Of a DNA stretch of 64,000 bases, positions 32,791 through 42,355 are shown piece after piece (within the stretch, counting starts at the first letter, position 1; every line of letters starts with the position of its first letter). Below the pieces are notes generated by a model. The model saw nothing but the letters and a program-made list of their open reading frames with translations, was not told where the DNA came from and ran no database searches. Origin of the DNA: Mesobacillus jeotgali (GTDB lineage Bacteria > Bacillota > Bacilli > Bacillales > Cytobacillaceae); assembly GCF_014856545.2 (NCBI RefSeq), contig NZ_CP109811.1:1296001-1360000 (forward strand), read 5' to 3'. Position numbers and translations under genes: made by a program.

Positions 32791-33618
32791 ATGGAAAGGG
32801 CAATAATTCTCGGAATATATGATTTTATAGGATATAGCCTGTGCAGGTATATGCTTGATCGGGGCGTTGAGATAGATGGGATCCATCCAGAAGGAACAAA
32901 AGAGGATTATTTTACAGAAGAAAAACGCCTGGAAATCGGCAGGAATGCCAACTTCACAGAAATAGGCCTTCAAGACTGGCAAGTTGAAGAAGCAGAAGGT
33001 TTTCTCTTTGTGACTTTGTTTGAATCGCTCCAGTCACGGAATATGAAAAATGATTTAATGGAAGCACTTTTAAGCAAACTAGACAACCGACATTTGAAAA
33101 ATCTGCCGACAGCCGTAATACTGCCTGCATTTTTTGCCGAGGAAAATGTGGATTTGAGAGAAGAGGATTCTAAAATAAGCAGGTTTATCAGCAGTCGGGA
33201 ATCAACGCTACTGACAATCTACTTGCCAACCATTTATGGACCCTGGCAGCCGGAGGAGTGTTTCTTTCAGCAGGCAATGTCTCATTCTTCCATTGAAGGG
33301 AGGAAAATTCCTGATATTACTCAATGGGAGTGGCTGCATGATTGTTTGTATATCGATGATGCTGTGAAAACGATAAAGGAAATGGCTGAATCGGGCAACA
33401 AGGGCCAGTATATACTGTCGAGTGGAGAACGAGGCAGATGGCTGCAGTGTGCAGAGGAGCTGATTGGCAAGGAACCTGCGATACTTAGAAATGAGGTTCA
33501 GCCACCAATATATAAAGGGTCTATCCAAGTCAGGACAGTAGAAAGAAATGAGCAAATCAGCAAGGGGTTAAGCAGGCAAAAGGAGCATTTTACCCGGATA
33601 CAGGACAGCAGAGTCTGA
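32791..33618 (+). CDS. yjaV: YjaV-like NAD(P)-dependent epimerase-type protein
   Basis: A 275-residue protein with short-chain dehydrogenase/epimerase character: an N-terminal MERAIILGIYDFIGYSLCRYM in place of the classic G-x-x-G-x-x-G and later IYLPTIYGPWQPEE, typical of the epimerase substrate loop. The glycine-rich motif is degenerate, so cofactor binding may be weak or lost. Order yjaU-yjaV-med is as in B. subtilis. ATG at 32791 follows AAGGGGG. Function unknown. Confidence 0.7.
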   Translation: MERAIILGIYDFIGYSLCRYMLDRGVEIDGIHPEGTKEDYFTEEKRLEIGRNANFTEIGLQDWQVEEAEGFLFVTLFESLQSRNMKNDLMEALLSKLDNRHLKNLPTAVILPAFFAEENVDLREEDSKISRFISSRESTLLTIYLPTIYGPWQPEECFFQQAMSHSSIEGRKIPDITQWEWLHDCLYIDDAVKTIKEMAESGNKGQYILSSGERGRWLQCAEELIGKEPAILRNEVQPPIYKGSIQVRTVERNEQISKGLSRQKEHFTRIQDSRV

Positions 33619-33761
33619 GTGAATTTCGATAAACCACTTTTCAAAGTTATACTCCAGAGAGTAAAATGGTAAAAGATTCTTATAATCGGTTCCATTTTAA
33701 TAAAGCGGGCACTGGATGTTGTGAAGGATTTGCACAGTGGCGCATAAAGGAGATGCATCGG

Positions 33762-34712
33762 ATGCTGAAACGTTTCGGGCTAATATTGTTAAGCCTTCTT
33801 TTGCTTGGGGGATGCGGACAACCACTAGCAACTGGCAAGGTGGAGAAAGTCGGCCTGTTGGTGCCTGAAACTATTAATGATCAGGTGTGGGGGACGAAAG
33901 GATATCGTGGACTTCTGCAAATCCAATCCAGCCTGGAGGTTGATGTCTTTTTCAAAGAAGGAATGAATTCGCAGGAAGCTGTAGAGGCTGCGGTGAGGGA
34001 GTTTGACAGGCAGGGAGTCAACCTTATTTATGGGCATGGAAATGAATACGCAGCCTATTTCAATAAAATTTCAGGGGAATATCCTGATATACATTTCATT
34101 AGCTTTAATGGGGATGCCAGGGCAAAAAATACGACAAGCTTGAATTTTAAGGCATATGCCATGGGCTTTTTTGGCGGAATGGTCGCGAGCCACATGTCTG
34201 AAACCGGCAAAGTCGGAATCATTGCAGCATATGAATGGCAGCCTGAAGTGGAAGGCTTTTACGATGGAGCAATCTTTGAAAACGAAGATATGAAGGTGGA
34301 CATACGTTATGTTGGGCACTGGGATGACCAAAAAAAGGCACTCGATGTCCTGGATGATGTTCTGGATGACGGAGCTGATGTCATATATCCTGCTGGAGAT
34401 GGGTATAATGTACCTGTCATTGAAAGAGTAAAGGACCGAGGCTTGTATATTATCGGTTATATTTCAGACCAGTCGGATTTCGGTGAATCGACGGTATTGA
34501 CGAGTACTGTCCAGCATGTTGATGACTTGTATGAATTGACGGCCGATAAGTTTAATAATGGGGAGCTTAAATCTGGCAACCTGTCATTCGACTTTCAGGA
34601 TGGTGTTATTTCTCTGGGGAAGTTCAGTCCTAAAGTCGATGCCAACTTCAGGGAAAGAGTAGGCACTTATATTAACTCTTATAAAGAAAACGGTAAATTG
34701 CCCAACCAGTAA
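33762..34712 (+). CDS. med: Med, BMP-family lipoprotein, competence regulator
   Basis: A 316-residue lipoprotein. ATG 33762 is 9 nt after AAGGAG, while ATG 33753 directly abuts it. Signal peptide MLKRFGLILLSLLLLGGCGQ has the lipobox L-G-G-C. The rest is a PnrA/BMP-type substrate-binding fold (VGLLVPETINDQVWGTKGY, VIYPAGDGYNVPVIE). In B. subtilis Med raises comK expression. comZ follows 24 bp downstream, as in the B. subtilis med-comZ operon. Confidence 0.88.
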   Translation: MLKRFGLILLSLLLLGGCGQPLATGKVEKVGLLVPETINDQVWGTKGYRGLLQIQSSLEVDVFFKEGMNSQEAVEAAVREFDRQGVNLIYGHGNEYAAYFNKISGEYPDIHFISFNGDARAKNTTSLNFKAYAMGFFGGMVASHMSETGKVGIIAAYEWQPEVEGFYDGAIFENEDMKVDIRYVGHWDDQKKALDVLDDVLDDGADVIYPAGDGYNVPVIERVKDRGLYIIGYISDQSDFGESTVLTSTVQHVDDLYELTADKFNNGELKSGNLSFDFQDGVISLGKFSPKVDANFRERVGTYINSYKENGKLPNQ

Positions 34713-34736
34713 TTATTATTAAAGGAGACAATAGAC

Positions 34737-34925
34737 ATGCAAAGCAATGACAAAACGATGGAGTTCATGCAAATTGCCATGAAGTACCTTCCGGAAGCGC
34801 AGCAAAAACTACAGGAGGCAGGCATTGAGTTGACTATGGACAACCTGCAGCCATTTTTCACGCTTTTCACAAATGTAATGAATGAAGCTTATGAGCTTGG
34901 AAAAGCTGATGCTGCAAAGGAATAA
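34737..34925 (+). CDS. comZ: ComZ, late competence gene repressor
   Basis: A 62-residue helical protein (MQSNDKTMEFMQIAMKYLPE start). The ATG at 34737 follows AAAGGAG. Its size and the med-comZ pairing match B. subtilis comZ, which lowers comG expression. A leucine-rich central helix (EAQQKLQEAGIEL) may mediate self-association. Confidence 0.88.
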   Translation: MQSNDKTMEFMQIAMKYLPEAQQKLQEAGIELTMDNLQPFFTLFTNVMNEAYELGKADAAKE

Positions 34926-34954
34926 TATACATATAGGAAAAGCTGAGGCTCGCC

Positions 34955-35266
34955 TCAGCTTTTGTTTTTATCCATAAAATGATCAAAAAGTGGTTTAACC
35001 TTTCCCACTAGCGGCTTGAGCTCTCTGGCTGATGTGATCAGTGTATCTACATGGTACATCACTTCATCTAAATCGATTTGTCCCAGATACTTGTTGAGGG
35101 GAGAATCATTTTTCTCACTTTGCTCACTTGAATCTTCTTTGTATCTTGGCTGCCCGAACATAAAATGATCGAAATGCGAATTCTCCCGCTCTCGTTGATC
35201 GGGACTCTCTTCATTCTCTCTCTTTAGCCTGAAACCAAATAAGTCTCTGTCTCTTCCATCCTCCAA
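34955..35266 (-). CDS. Hypothetical charged protein (YjzB position)
   Basis: About 103 residues. The first part is polar and charged (GRDRDLFGFRLKRENEESPD, QRERENSHFDHF) and the last 45 are helical (LGQIDLDEVMYHVDTLITSA, RELKPLVGKVKPLFDHFMDK). The start is uncertain: TTG 35266 has the best spacing from AAGGTGG; GTG 35278 and 35272 are alternatives. It occupies the site of B. subtilis yjzB, but identity is not demonstrated. The helical C terminus resembles small spore or coat-associated proteins (weak inference). Confidence 0.6.
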   Translation of the reverse strand: MEDGRDRDLFGFRLKRENEESPDQRERENSHFDHFMFGQPRYKEDSSEQSEKNDSPLNKYLGQIDLDEVMYHVDTLITSARELKPLVGKVKPLFDHFMDKNKS

Positions 35267-35473
35267 TTTCACTCCCACCTTTCTATTTTTCTATTTATTT
35301 TCAGATTGTAAGCAACTGGTTAGACTGGCTTATTTTAATCTGCCTTGCGCGTTGAAGAAATGCCCAAAAGCAAAGGTCTTCACTGTAGTTTATGATTCAT
35401 ATGGCCACATGGACTAGGGCATGTGCGGAAATCTCAATTTTCAGTTGCAGATAGAGAGCAGTTTCTGATAAAA

Positions 35474-35490
35474 TTAGTACCAAGTCATAA
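35474..35490 (+). promoter_or_regulatory. FapR-type operator upstream of fabH-fabF
   Basis: TTAGTACCAAGTCATAA matches the FapR box (TTAGTACCTRNTACTAA) fully in the left half and partly in the right. FapR, sensing malonyl-CoA, controls fabHA-fabF in B. subtilis. It is 63 bp before the fabH ATG. The rest of the 286-bp gap shows no other feature. Confidence 0.7.
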
Positions 35491-35552
35491 TATTTGATAA
35501 TAATAATTTTAGCGAAAATAGACAGAATCCAAGATAAAAGGAGATGGATCCC

Positions 35553-36485
35553 ATGAATGCAGGGATAATTGGGGTTGGGCGGTATTTGCCGGAGGAAGTG
35601 GTAACAAATCTTGATTTAGAAAAGAGGATGGATACTTCGGACGAGTGGATCCGGTCCAGGACAGGGATTGAAGAAAGAAGAATAGCAGGCGATGATATGG
35701 ATACCTCGGATTTAGCCTATCGTGCTGCAGCGGAGGCAATCAGCAATGCTGGAATTTCAGCTGAAGAGATCGACTTGATTCTTGTTGCGACAGTTACGCC
35801 GGATCAGCCATTTCCTACCGTCTCGTGCATGCTCCAGGATCAGCTTGGGGCGAAAAAGGCGGCCGCCATGGACCTGAGTGCTGCGTGCGCGGGATTCATG
35901 TATGGAATGGTTACCGGAAAGCAATTTATTGAAGCTGGCACTTATAAGTATGTTTTAATAGTAGGTGTAGAAAAGCTTTCCAAGATAACCGATTGGAAAG
36001 ATCGTAACACAGCCGTGCTTTTTGGTGATGGAGCCGGCGCGGTTGTCATGGGACCTGTTTCTGACGGTAAAGGAGTTCTTTCATTCGAGTTAGGCTCTGA
36101 CGGTTCCGGCGGAAAGCATCTGTATCAGGATGATTATATTGTTATGAATGGCCGTGAAGTGTTTAAATTTGCGGTTAGGCAAATGGGTGAAAGCAGCGTC
36201 AATGTCCTTGAAAAAGCTGGACTATCAAAAGAGGATGTTGATTTCCTAATTCCTCATCAGGCAAATATCAGGATCATGGAATCAGCCCGACAGCGACTTG
36301 AGCTTCCAGTAGAAAAAATGTCAAAGACCGTCCATAAATACGGAAATACATCAGCCGCGTCAATTCCGATCTCGCTTTTTGAAGAGTTGGAAGCAGGGAA
36401 AATCAAGGACGGCGATGTAGTGGTAATGGTTGGCTTTGGCGGCGGGTTGACATGGGGCGCGATCGCCATGCGCTGGGGTCTATAA
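35553..36485 (+). CDS. fabH: 3-oxoacyl-ACP synthase III FabH
   Basis: A 310-residue condensing enzyme that starts fatty-acid synthesis from acyl-CoA and malonyl-ACP. ATG 35553 is 9 nt after AAAGGAG, while ATG 35544 abuts it. The triad is visible: Cys in [10 protein letters not shown] (about residue 112), His in IPHQANIRI (about residue 234) and Asn in [11 protein letters not shown] (about residue 264). In Bacillus FabH prefers branched primers. fabF follows after 47 bp. Confidence 0.95.
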   Translation: MNAGIIGVGRYLPEEVVTNLDLEKRMDTSDEWIRSRTGIEERRIAGDDMDTSDLAYRAAAEAISNAGISAEEIDLILVATVTPDQPFPTVSCMLQDQLGAKKAAAMDLSAACAGFMYGMVTGKQFIEAGTYKYVLIVGVEKLSKITDWKDRNTAVLFGDGAGAVVMGPVSDGKGVLSFELGSDGSGGKHLYQDDYIVMNGREVFKFAVRQMGESSVNVLEKAGLSKEDVDFLIPHQANIRIMESARQRLELPVEKMSKTVHKYGNTSAASIPISLFEELEAGKIKDGDVVVMVGFGGGLTWGAIAMRWGL

Positions 36486-36532
36486 ACAGATTATTAGATG
36501 AACTTTATATTATAGATAAAGGAGATGCAATA

Positions 36533-37777
36533 ATGATGGAGAAACGCAGAGTCGTTGTTACTGGTATCGGGGCTGTAACGCCTCTTGGAAATGACGCGGG
36601 AACAACCTGGAATAATATACTTGAAGGTGTATCGGGAATTGGCCCGGTTACGAGACTGAATGCCGATGATTTCCCAGCAAAGGTTGCAGCAGAGGTTAAG
36701 GAATTCAATGTTGAAAACTTTATTGACCGTAAAGATGCAAGAAAGATGGACCGCTTTACTCATTATGCTGTTGCCGCTTCATTGATGGCCGTGAAAGATT
36801 CAGAACTTGAAATCACGGATGAAAACGCTCCGCGAGTAGGTGTATGGATCGGTTCAGGTATCGGCGGGATGGAGACATTTGAACAGCAGCACGAAACGTT
36901 CATGAACAGAGGATATCGCAGGGTCAGCCCATTCTTCGTGCCGATGATGATTCCTGATATGGCAACTGGACAGGTATCCATCACACTTGGCGCGAGAGGC
37001 TTTAACTCTTGTACAGTCACAGCATGTGCAACTGGAACTAACTCAATTGGGGATGCCTTCAAGGTTATCCAGCGCGGTGACGCTGACGTAATGGTTACTG
37101 GCGGGGCAGAAGCGCCGATTACAAGAATGTCTTTCGCAGGCTTCTGTGCAAATACAGCGCTATCTACCAATCAGGATCCGCAAAAAGCGAGCAGGCCTTT
37201 TGATAAAAATCGCGATGGATTTGTTATGGGCGAGGGCGCGGGAATTGTTGTTCTTGAAGACCTGGAGCACGCTTTGGCCCGTGGAGCAAAAATCTATGCT
37301 GAAATCGTAGGTTATGGTGCTACCGGCGATGCCTATCACATTACCGCACCAGCTCCTGAAGGGGAAGGCGGAGCAAGAGCAATGAAAATGGCTCTTGACG
37401 ATGCAGGCCTTGCACCAGAAGAAGTAGGTTACATTAACGCCCACGGAACAAGTACTGAATATAATGATAAATATGAAACAATGGCCATCAAATCCGTATT
37501 TGGAGAGCATGCATACAAGCTTTCAGTCAGTTCAACCAAATCAATGACAGGCCACTTGCTTGGAGCAGCAGGCGGGATTGAAGCGATTTTCACGGTTTTG
37601 GCTTTGAATGAAGGGATCCTGCCTCCAACCATCAACCTGGAAACACCTGATCCAGACTGTGATCTCGATTATGTGCCAAATGCAGCACGCAAGCAGCAGG
37701 TAAATGCTGCAATCAGCAACTCACTGGGCTTCGGCGGCCACAACGCAACGATTGCTTTCAGAAAATACGAAGGATAA
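36533..37777 (+). CDS. fabF: 3-oxoacyl-ACP synthase II FabF
   Basis: A 414-residue elongating condensing enzyme. ATG 36533 lies 8 nt after AAAGGAG; the adjacent ATG 36536 is also possible. Motifs: Cys in [13 protein letters not shown] (about residue 165), His in [11 protein letters not shown] (about residue 304) and His in [15 protein letters not shown] (about residue 341). Operon with fabH behind the FapR-type operator. Confidence 0.95.
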   Translation: MMEKRRVVVTGIGAVTPLGNDAGTTWNNILEGVSGIGPVTRLNADDFPAKVAAEVKEFNVENFIDRKDARKMDRFTHYAVAASLMAVKDSELEITDENAPRVGVWIGSGIGGMETFEQQHETFMNRGYRRVSPFFVPMMIPDMATGQVSITLGARGFNSCTVTACATGTNSIGDAFKVIQRGDADVMVTGGAEAPITRMSFAGFCANTALSTNQDPQKASRPFDKNRDGFVMGEGAGIVVLEDLEHALARGAKIYAEIVGYGATGDAYHITAPAPEGEGGARAMKMALDDAGLAPEEVGYINAHGTSTEYNDKYETMAIKSVFGEHAYKLSVSSTKSMTGHLLGAAGGIEAIFTVLALNEGILPPTINLETPDPDCDLDYVPNAARKQQVNAAISNSLGFGGHNATIAFRKYEG

Positions 37778-37810
37778 TGGAATACGAGGGAGAGACCCTC
37801 GCAATATAGA

Positions 37811-37850
37811 AGCAGAAACCCTGTTTAGTTATCGGGTTTCTGCTTTTTAT
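37811..37850 (+). terminator. Terminator after fabF
   Basis: AGCAGAAACCC and GGGTTTCTGCT form an 11-bp stem, followed by TTTTATTTT. Confidence 0.88.
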
Positions 37851-37941
37851 TTTGTATTTGGCATTGGTGCGGAGCAATTGATGTTGGGCGATTCCACGTT
37901 TTTTCGCTGGTTTGTGAATTTTGGTGAATGGATCCACACTG

Positions 37942-38247
37942 CATTACCCGAAAATGCTTCAGAATATATTTTTCGGTTAAAGAAACGTATCTTCATTACC
38001 CGAAAATGCTTCAGAATATATTTTTCGGTAAAAGAAACATGTCTGCATTACCCGAAAATGCTCCAGAATATATTTTTCGGTAAAAGAAACGAGTCTTCAT
38101 TACCCGAAAATGCTTCAGAATATATTTTTCGGTAAAAGAAACGAGTCTGCATTGCCCGAAAATGCTCCAGAATATATTTTTCGGTAAAAGAAACGGGTCT
38201 GCATTGCCCGAAAGCACTTTCGCTCTCGTATTTCGGTAAAAGCAACC
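37942..38247. repeat. 52-bp tandem repeat array, five copies plus a diverged sixth
   Basis: Copies begin at 37942, 37994, 38046, 38098, 38150 and 38202, a constant 52-bp step. Each unit has the order CATTACCCGAAAATGCT, CCAGAATATATTTTTCGG (or TCAG...), then TAAAAGAAACG and a short variable part. CCGAAAA pairs with TTTTCGG inside each unit, so each can form a hairpin. The sixth copy keeps the ends but has a different core (GCACTTTCGCTCTCGTA). 52 is not a multiple of three and no ribosome site is present, so open frames across it are not credible genes. The following 38250-38459 is AT-rich with nothing recognised. Confidence 0.92.
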
Positions 38248-38459
38248 CCCGTTACTCCCTGTCCTTTAGCTACCCGAGCTTTACTTCTGAAAAAAAGGAA
38301 AAATTTCGCACCCCAACCTAGACTAAAAAATACCCAAATCTATTTTCTTGAAAAAGTATTTTTCCTTCAAAAAGCATGCATTTAAAAAATGACTACGGAA
38401 TATTGTCTTAAAAAAAGTAATGAAAGTGTAATAAAAGAACTACGTCTCTAATAATTAAT

Positions 38460-38474
38460 AATTATCAGAATCTT
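38460..38474 (+). promoter_or_regulatory. CodY-like box upstream of appD
   Basis: AATTATCAGAATCTT matches the CodY motif AATTTTCWGAAAATT in 12 of 15 positions. It is 63 bp before the appD GTG. CodY repression of app operons in rich medium is known in Bacillus. Confidence 0.45.
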
Positions 38475-38537
38475 TAACTGGTCAGAAAGTCAATTCTCTT
38501 TATATCAATTTCATGGGATAGGCGGTGTGCAAGAAAC

Positions 38538-39521
38538 GTGACAGCCTTATTGGAACTAAAGAATCTAAAAACCTATTTTAAAAGGAAAAAGACAGTGATT
38601 CCAGCAGTAGACGGAGTGGACCTTGTGATTAATAAAGGGGAAACTGTCGCATTGGTGGGGGAGTCGGGGTCTGGAAAAAGTATTACTTCTCTATCTATCA
38701 TGCGATTGATTCCTAGTCCGCCAGGGGAAATTGTGGACGGGCAGATCCAGTTTGATGGCCGGGATCTTGTCAAAGCCAGCGAGGAAGAAATGTGCAGGAT
38801 TCGCGGCAATGACATTTCGATGATTTTCCAGGAGCCGATGACATCGCTGAATCCTGTGCTTACCATCGGGGAACAAATCACGGAGGTCCTGACATATCAT
38901 CAGGGATTGAACCAGGCGATGGCCAAGAAAAAGGCAATCGATATGCTCGAACTAGTTGGTTTTTCCCGTGCGAAGGAAATCATCAATGATTATCCGCATC
39001 GGCTTTCGGGGGGCATGCGCCAGCGGGTGATGATTGCGATGGCGATGAGCTGTAATCCGAAGCTGTTGATTGCGGATGAGCCGACTACAGCATTGGACGT
39101 GACCATACAGGCGCAAATCCTGGACTTGATGAAGGATTTGAGCACGAAGTTCAATACCTCCATCTTGATTATTACACATGACCTCGGAGTGGTTTCTGAT
39201 GTCGCTGACCGGGTTGTCGTCATGTATGCAGGCCAGGTCGTAGAAGAAGCAATGGTGGAAGACCTGTTTGAAAACCCACTTCATCCTTATACAAATGGTC
39301 TGATGGGTTCAATTCCATCGATAGACGAGGATCATGCGCGGCTTGTCTCAATCGAAGGAAATGTACCATCACCCGAGAATCTGCCAAAAGGCTGCCGTTT
39401 TGCCCCACGCTGCCCGCATGCTTTTGACCGCTGCTACAGTGAAATGCCAAGTCTTATGAGGAAGTACAACACCAGGTCTGTAAGGTGCTTTTTACATGAT
39501 GGCAAGGAGGGGGAGAAATGA
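38538..39521 (+). CDS. appD: Oligopeptide ABC transporter ATPase AppD
   Basis: A 327-residue ATPase. Starts at GTG 38538. Walker A GESGSGKS (about residue 41), signature LSGGMRQRV (about residue 158), Walker [14 protein letters not shown] (about 178), and the C-terminal oligopeptide-family extension with RCPHAF cysteines ([14 protein letters not shown]). The N terminus closely resembles B. subtilis AppD. Overlaps appF by 4 bp (ATGA). With AppF it energises the AppBC permease. Confidence 0.92.
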   Translation: MTALLELKNLKTYFKRKKTVIPAVDGVDLVINKGETVALVGESGSGKSITSLSIMRLIPSPPGEIVDGQIQFDGRDLVKASEEEMCRIRGNDISMIFQEPMTSLNPVLTIGEQITEVLTYHQGLNQAMAKKKAIDMLELVGFSRAKEIINDYPHRLSGGMRQRVMIAMAMSCNPKLLIADEPTTALDVTIQAQILDLMKDLSTKFNTSILIITHDLGVVSDVADRVVVMYAGQVVEEAMVEDLFENPLHPYTNGLMGSIPSIDEDHARLVSIEGNVPSPENLPKGCRFAPRCPHAFDRCYSEMPSLMRKYNTRSVRCFLHDGKEGEK

Positions 39522-40540
39522 TCTCAACAAATGAATCTCTTGAAAATAAAACATTAAAGAATAGCTCCGAAACCTTGCTTGAATTACAGGACCTAAAGAA
39601 ACACTTTCCTATCAAATCTGGTTTGCTGCAAAAGACAGTTGGTCATATAAAGGCAGTTGACGGAATAAATTTGAAGGTGAATAAAGGAGAGACATTAGGA
39701 ATCGTGGGAGAATCAGGCTGCGGCAAATCGACTGTCGGAAGAACGATTATCCGACTCTATGAACCTACTGATGGAAAAATCATCTTCAATGGCCAGGATA
39801 TCTCCCATCTGTCAGAGAGCGATTTGAGGAAAGATGTACGTAAAAATATCCAGATGATTTTCCAGGATCCCTTTGCTTCGCTCAATCCGCGGAAAACGTT
39901 GAGATCGATCATCAGGGAACCGCTCGATACCCACCAAATATTTAAAGGCAAAGAACGGGATGCACATGTTGAGGGTTTATTGGAAAAGGTAGGACTTAAT
40001 GCTTCCTTTATCAATCGTTATCCACATGAATTTTCGGGGGGGCAGAGACAGAGGATCGGGATAGCCAGAACACTGGCGTTGAACCCGGAATTAATTATAG
40101 CTGATGAAGCAGTTTCTGCACTGGATGTCTCCATTCAGGCACAAATCATCAATTTGATGGAGGACCTTCAGGAAGAATTCGGCCTTACTTATATCTTTAT
40201 ATCTCATGACCTAAGTGTTGTCAGGCATATAAGCGACCGGGTAGGGGTTATGTACCTAGGAAAAATGATGGAGCTTGCCTCCAAGAAAGAGCTTTATGCA
40301 GAACCGCTCCATCCGTATACACAGGCGTTGCTTTCAGCTGTGCCGGTGCCCAGGAAGAAAGGTGTCATGAAGAGGGAGCGGATTATTTTAAAAGGTGAGC
40401 TGCCAAGCCCGGCAAACCCGCCAAAAGGGTGTGTCTTCCATACAAGGTGCCCAGCCGCATTTGACCTTTGCAAACAAGTGAACCCGGACTTCAAAGAAGT
40501 CAAGAGCAATCATTTTGTTGCCTGCCATCTTTATACATAG
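39518..40540 (+). CDS. appF: Oligopeptide ABC transporter ATPase AppF
   Basis: A 340-residue ATPase: Walker A GESGCGKS, signature [14 protein letters not shown], Walker B LIIADEAVSALDV, and the C-terminal CVFHTRCPAAFDLC cluster. The Walker B DEAVSALD has Ala where DEPVSALD is usual in this family, probably tolerated because the catalytic Glu is kept. Translation is coupled to appD by ATGA. Confidence 0.92.
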   Translation: MISTNESLENKTLKNSSETLLELQDLKKHFPIKSGLLQKTVGHIKAVDGINLKVNKGETLGIVGESGCGKSTVGRTIIRLYEPTDGKIIFNGQDISHLSESDLRKDVRKNIQMIFQDPFASLNPRKTLRSIIREPLDTHQIFKGKERDAHVEGLLEKVGLNASFINRYPHEFSGGQRQRIGIARTLALNPELIIADEAVSALDVSIQAQIINLMEDLQEEFGLTYIFISHDLSVVRHISDRVGVMYLGKMMELASKKELYAEPLHPYTQALLSAVPVPRKKGVMKRERIILKGELPSPANPPKGCVFHTRCPAAFDLCKQVNPDFKEVKSNHFVACHLYT

Positions 40541-40626
40541 GGCAGCTGCAGGATTTGAAGGGGGGAGATAGGAACACCTTTCTGCTTGTCTTAAAAACTA
40601 GTAAAAAAATTTAAGGGGGAAAAAAT

Positions 40627-42279
40627 GTGAAATTAAGAAAAGCTTCCTGGTTGTTAATCAGTCTTACCCTGATTCTGTCAATCTTCCTGACTGCATGTAC
40701 AGGAAATCAAGCTGATGATCCGAAAGAAACTCCTGGAGATGATGGCAAAAAAGAAGAAGAGCAGGCCACAGGTCCGCAGCAAGGCGGGGATTTGATCATT
40801 GGTTCCACTGGTGCACCAACAGTTTTCAACCCGCTTTACTCAACTGATACGTCAAGCTCTGACATTGAAGGGTTCATTTTTGACAGTCTTGTATCATCCG
40901 ATACGGAATTCAATCCGACGATGAGCATGGCTGAGTCAATTGATATCTCTGAAGATGGCCTGACATTTACGGCAAAATTGAAACAGGGAATCAAATGGCA
41001 TGACGGAGAAGAGTTTACTGCGGATGACGTTGTATTCACTTTCAGCATTCCAAAAGACCCTGATTATAATGGTGAGCGCGGATCAGCTTTCGAAGCAATG
41101 GAATCCGTCAAGAAAATTGATGACTATACTGTTGAGTTCAAGCTGAGCAAGAAGGATGCTTCCTTCTATCCAGTATCACTAAGCTATTACATCCTGCCTG
41201 AGCATATCCTTAAGGGTGTTCCTGTTGCCGAGCTGGGTGAACATGAATTCAATACGAAGAGCCCGATTGGTACTGGTCCGTTCAAATTCGTTGAATGGAA
41301 AGACGGAGAGTATGTAAAAGTTGAAGCGTTCGATGATTACTTCCAAGGCCGTCCGTACCTGGATACACTTACTTATAAAATCGTTCCTGATATGGATGCC
41401 ATGATTGCGCAAATCCAGGCTGGTGATATCCATTTTGCAGCTGGAGTTCCAGGAACAGATATTGAAACCGTCAAGTCATTCCCAGGTGTTAAAGTGGAGT
41501 CTGGCCTTGGTCTTTCATACACATATCTGGGATACAACCAAAAGAATGAACTGTTCAAAGACAAAAAAGTCCGTCAGGCAATCACTCACGCAATTGACAG
41601 GGAAGCAATCGTCAGCTCTGTCATGAACGGAGACGGGAAAGTGGCGCATGTTCCGGAAAGTCCACTATCGTTCGCATACAATGAAGATGTTCCGAAATTT
41701 GAATTTGACGTTGAAAAAGCAAAGTCATTACTGGCTGAAGCTGGCTGGAAGGATTCAGATGGCGACGGAATTCTAGATAAGGACGGCAAGAAATTCTCCT
41801 TCACGGTAAAAACAAACCAGGGTAACAAAGTAAGGGAAGATATTGTCGTGGTCCTTCAGGAGCAATTGAAGGAAGTAGGAATCGAAGCGAAGCCTGAAAT
41901 CGTTGAATGGAGCGCGTTCATCGAGCAAATCTCTGCGCCGAACTGGAATTACGACGCGCTTGTTCTTGGATGGAGCTTGTCTACATTCCCGGATCAGTAT
42001 GATATTTTCCACACTAGCCAGATGGAAGCGGGCCTGAACTTCGTATGGTACTCGAATCCTGAAGCGGATAAGCTGATGGAAGAAGCGAAGCAGATTCTTG
42101 ATCAGGATGAGTACAAAGCAGCATATGCCGACATTTATAAGATGCTGGCAGAAGACCAGCCATACACATTCCTGTATTATCCAAATGTCCACAGGGTCAT
42201 GCCGGCTAATCTGGAAGGCTATGTGTTCCACGCGAAGGATGATTTTTATGATATCTCCAAGTGGTGGCTGAAACAATAG
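40627..42279 (+). CDS. appA: Oligopeptide-binding lipoprotein AppA
   Basis: A 550-residue SBP_bac_5 lipoprotein. GTG 40627 follows AAGGGGG. Signal peptide LISLTLILSIFLTACTG has the lipobox L-T-A-C. An acidic linker (DDPKETPGDDGKKEEEQ) precedes the binding domain (GIKWHDGEEFTADDVVFTF, YTYLGYNQKNELFKDKKVRQ). It delivers peptides to AppBC. An attenuator hairpin separates it from appB. Confidence 0.92.
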   Translation: MKLRKASWLLISLTLILSIFLTACTGNQADDPKETPGDDGKKEEEQATGPQQGGDLIIGSTGAPTVFNPLYSTDTSSSDIEGFIFDSLVSSDTEFNPTMSMAESIDISEDGLTFTAKLKQGIKWHDGEEFTADDVVFTFSIPKDPDYNGERGSAFEAMESVKKIDDYTVEFKLSKKDASFYPVSLSYYILPEHILKGVPVAELGEHEFNTKSPIGTGPFKFVEWKDGEYVKVEAFDDYFQGRPYLDTLTYKIVPDMDAMIAQIQAGDIHFAAGVPGTDIETVKSFPGVKVESGLGLSYTYLGYNQKNELFKDKKVRQAITHAIDREAIVSSVMNGDGKVAHVPESPLSFAYNEDVPKFEFDVEKAKSLLAEAGWKDSDGDGILDKDGKKFSFTVKTNQGNKVREDIVVVLQEQLKEVGIEAKPEIVEWSAFIEQISAPNWNYDALVLGWSLSTFPDQYDIFHTSQMEAGLNFVWYSNPEADKLMEEAKQILDQDEYKAAYADIYKMLAEDQPYTFLYYPNVHRVMPANLEGYVFHAKDDFYDISKWWLKQ

Positions 42280-42292
42280 GATCAGGATGGGA

Positions 42293-42316
42293 GGGAAGGG
42301 AAAATCCCTTCCCTTT
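42293..42316 (+). terminator. Intercistronic attenuator between appA and appB
   Basis: GGGAAGGGA and TCCCTTCCC form a tight stem with an AAA loop followed by TTT. Partial termination here would give more binding protein than permease. Confidence 0.7.
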
Positions 42317-42355
42317 CAAATTTAATTATCTCTTATTACTAAAAGGAGAATTGCC

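Noticed and set aside
37704-38245. Open frames of 65-143 codons running through the 52-bp repeats on both strands
   Set aside because: They arise from the repeat itself and the fabF 3' end, shift frame relative to the period (52 is not divisible by 3), and have no ribosome sites.
37942-38247. CRISPR array
   Set aside because: Units are contiguous and nearly identical over the full 52 bp; there are no unique spacers of constant length and no cas genes in the window.
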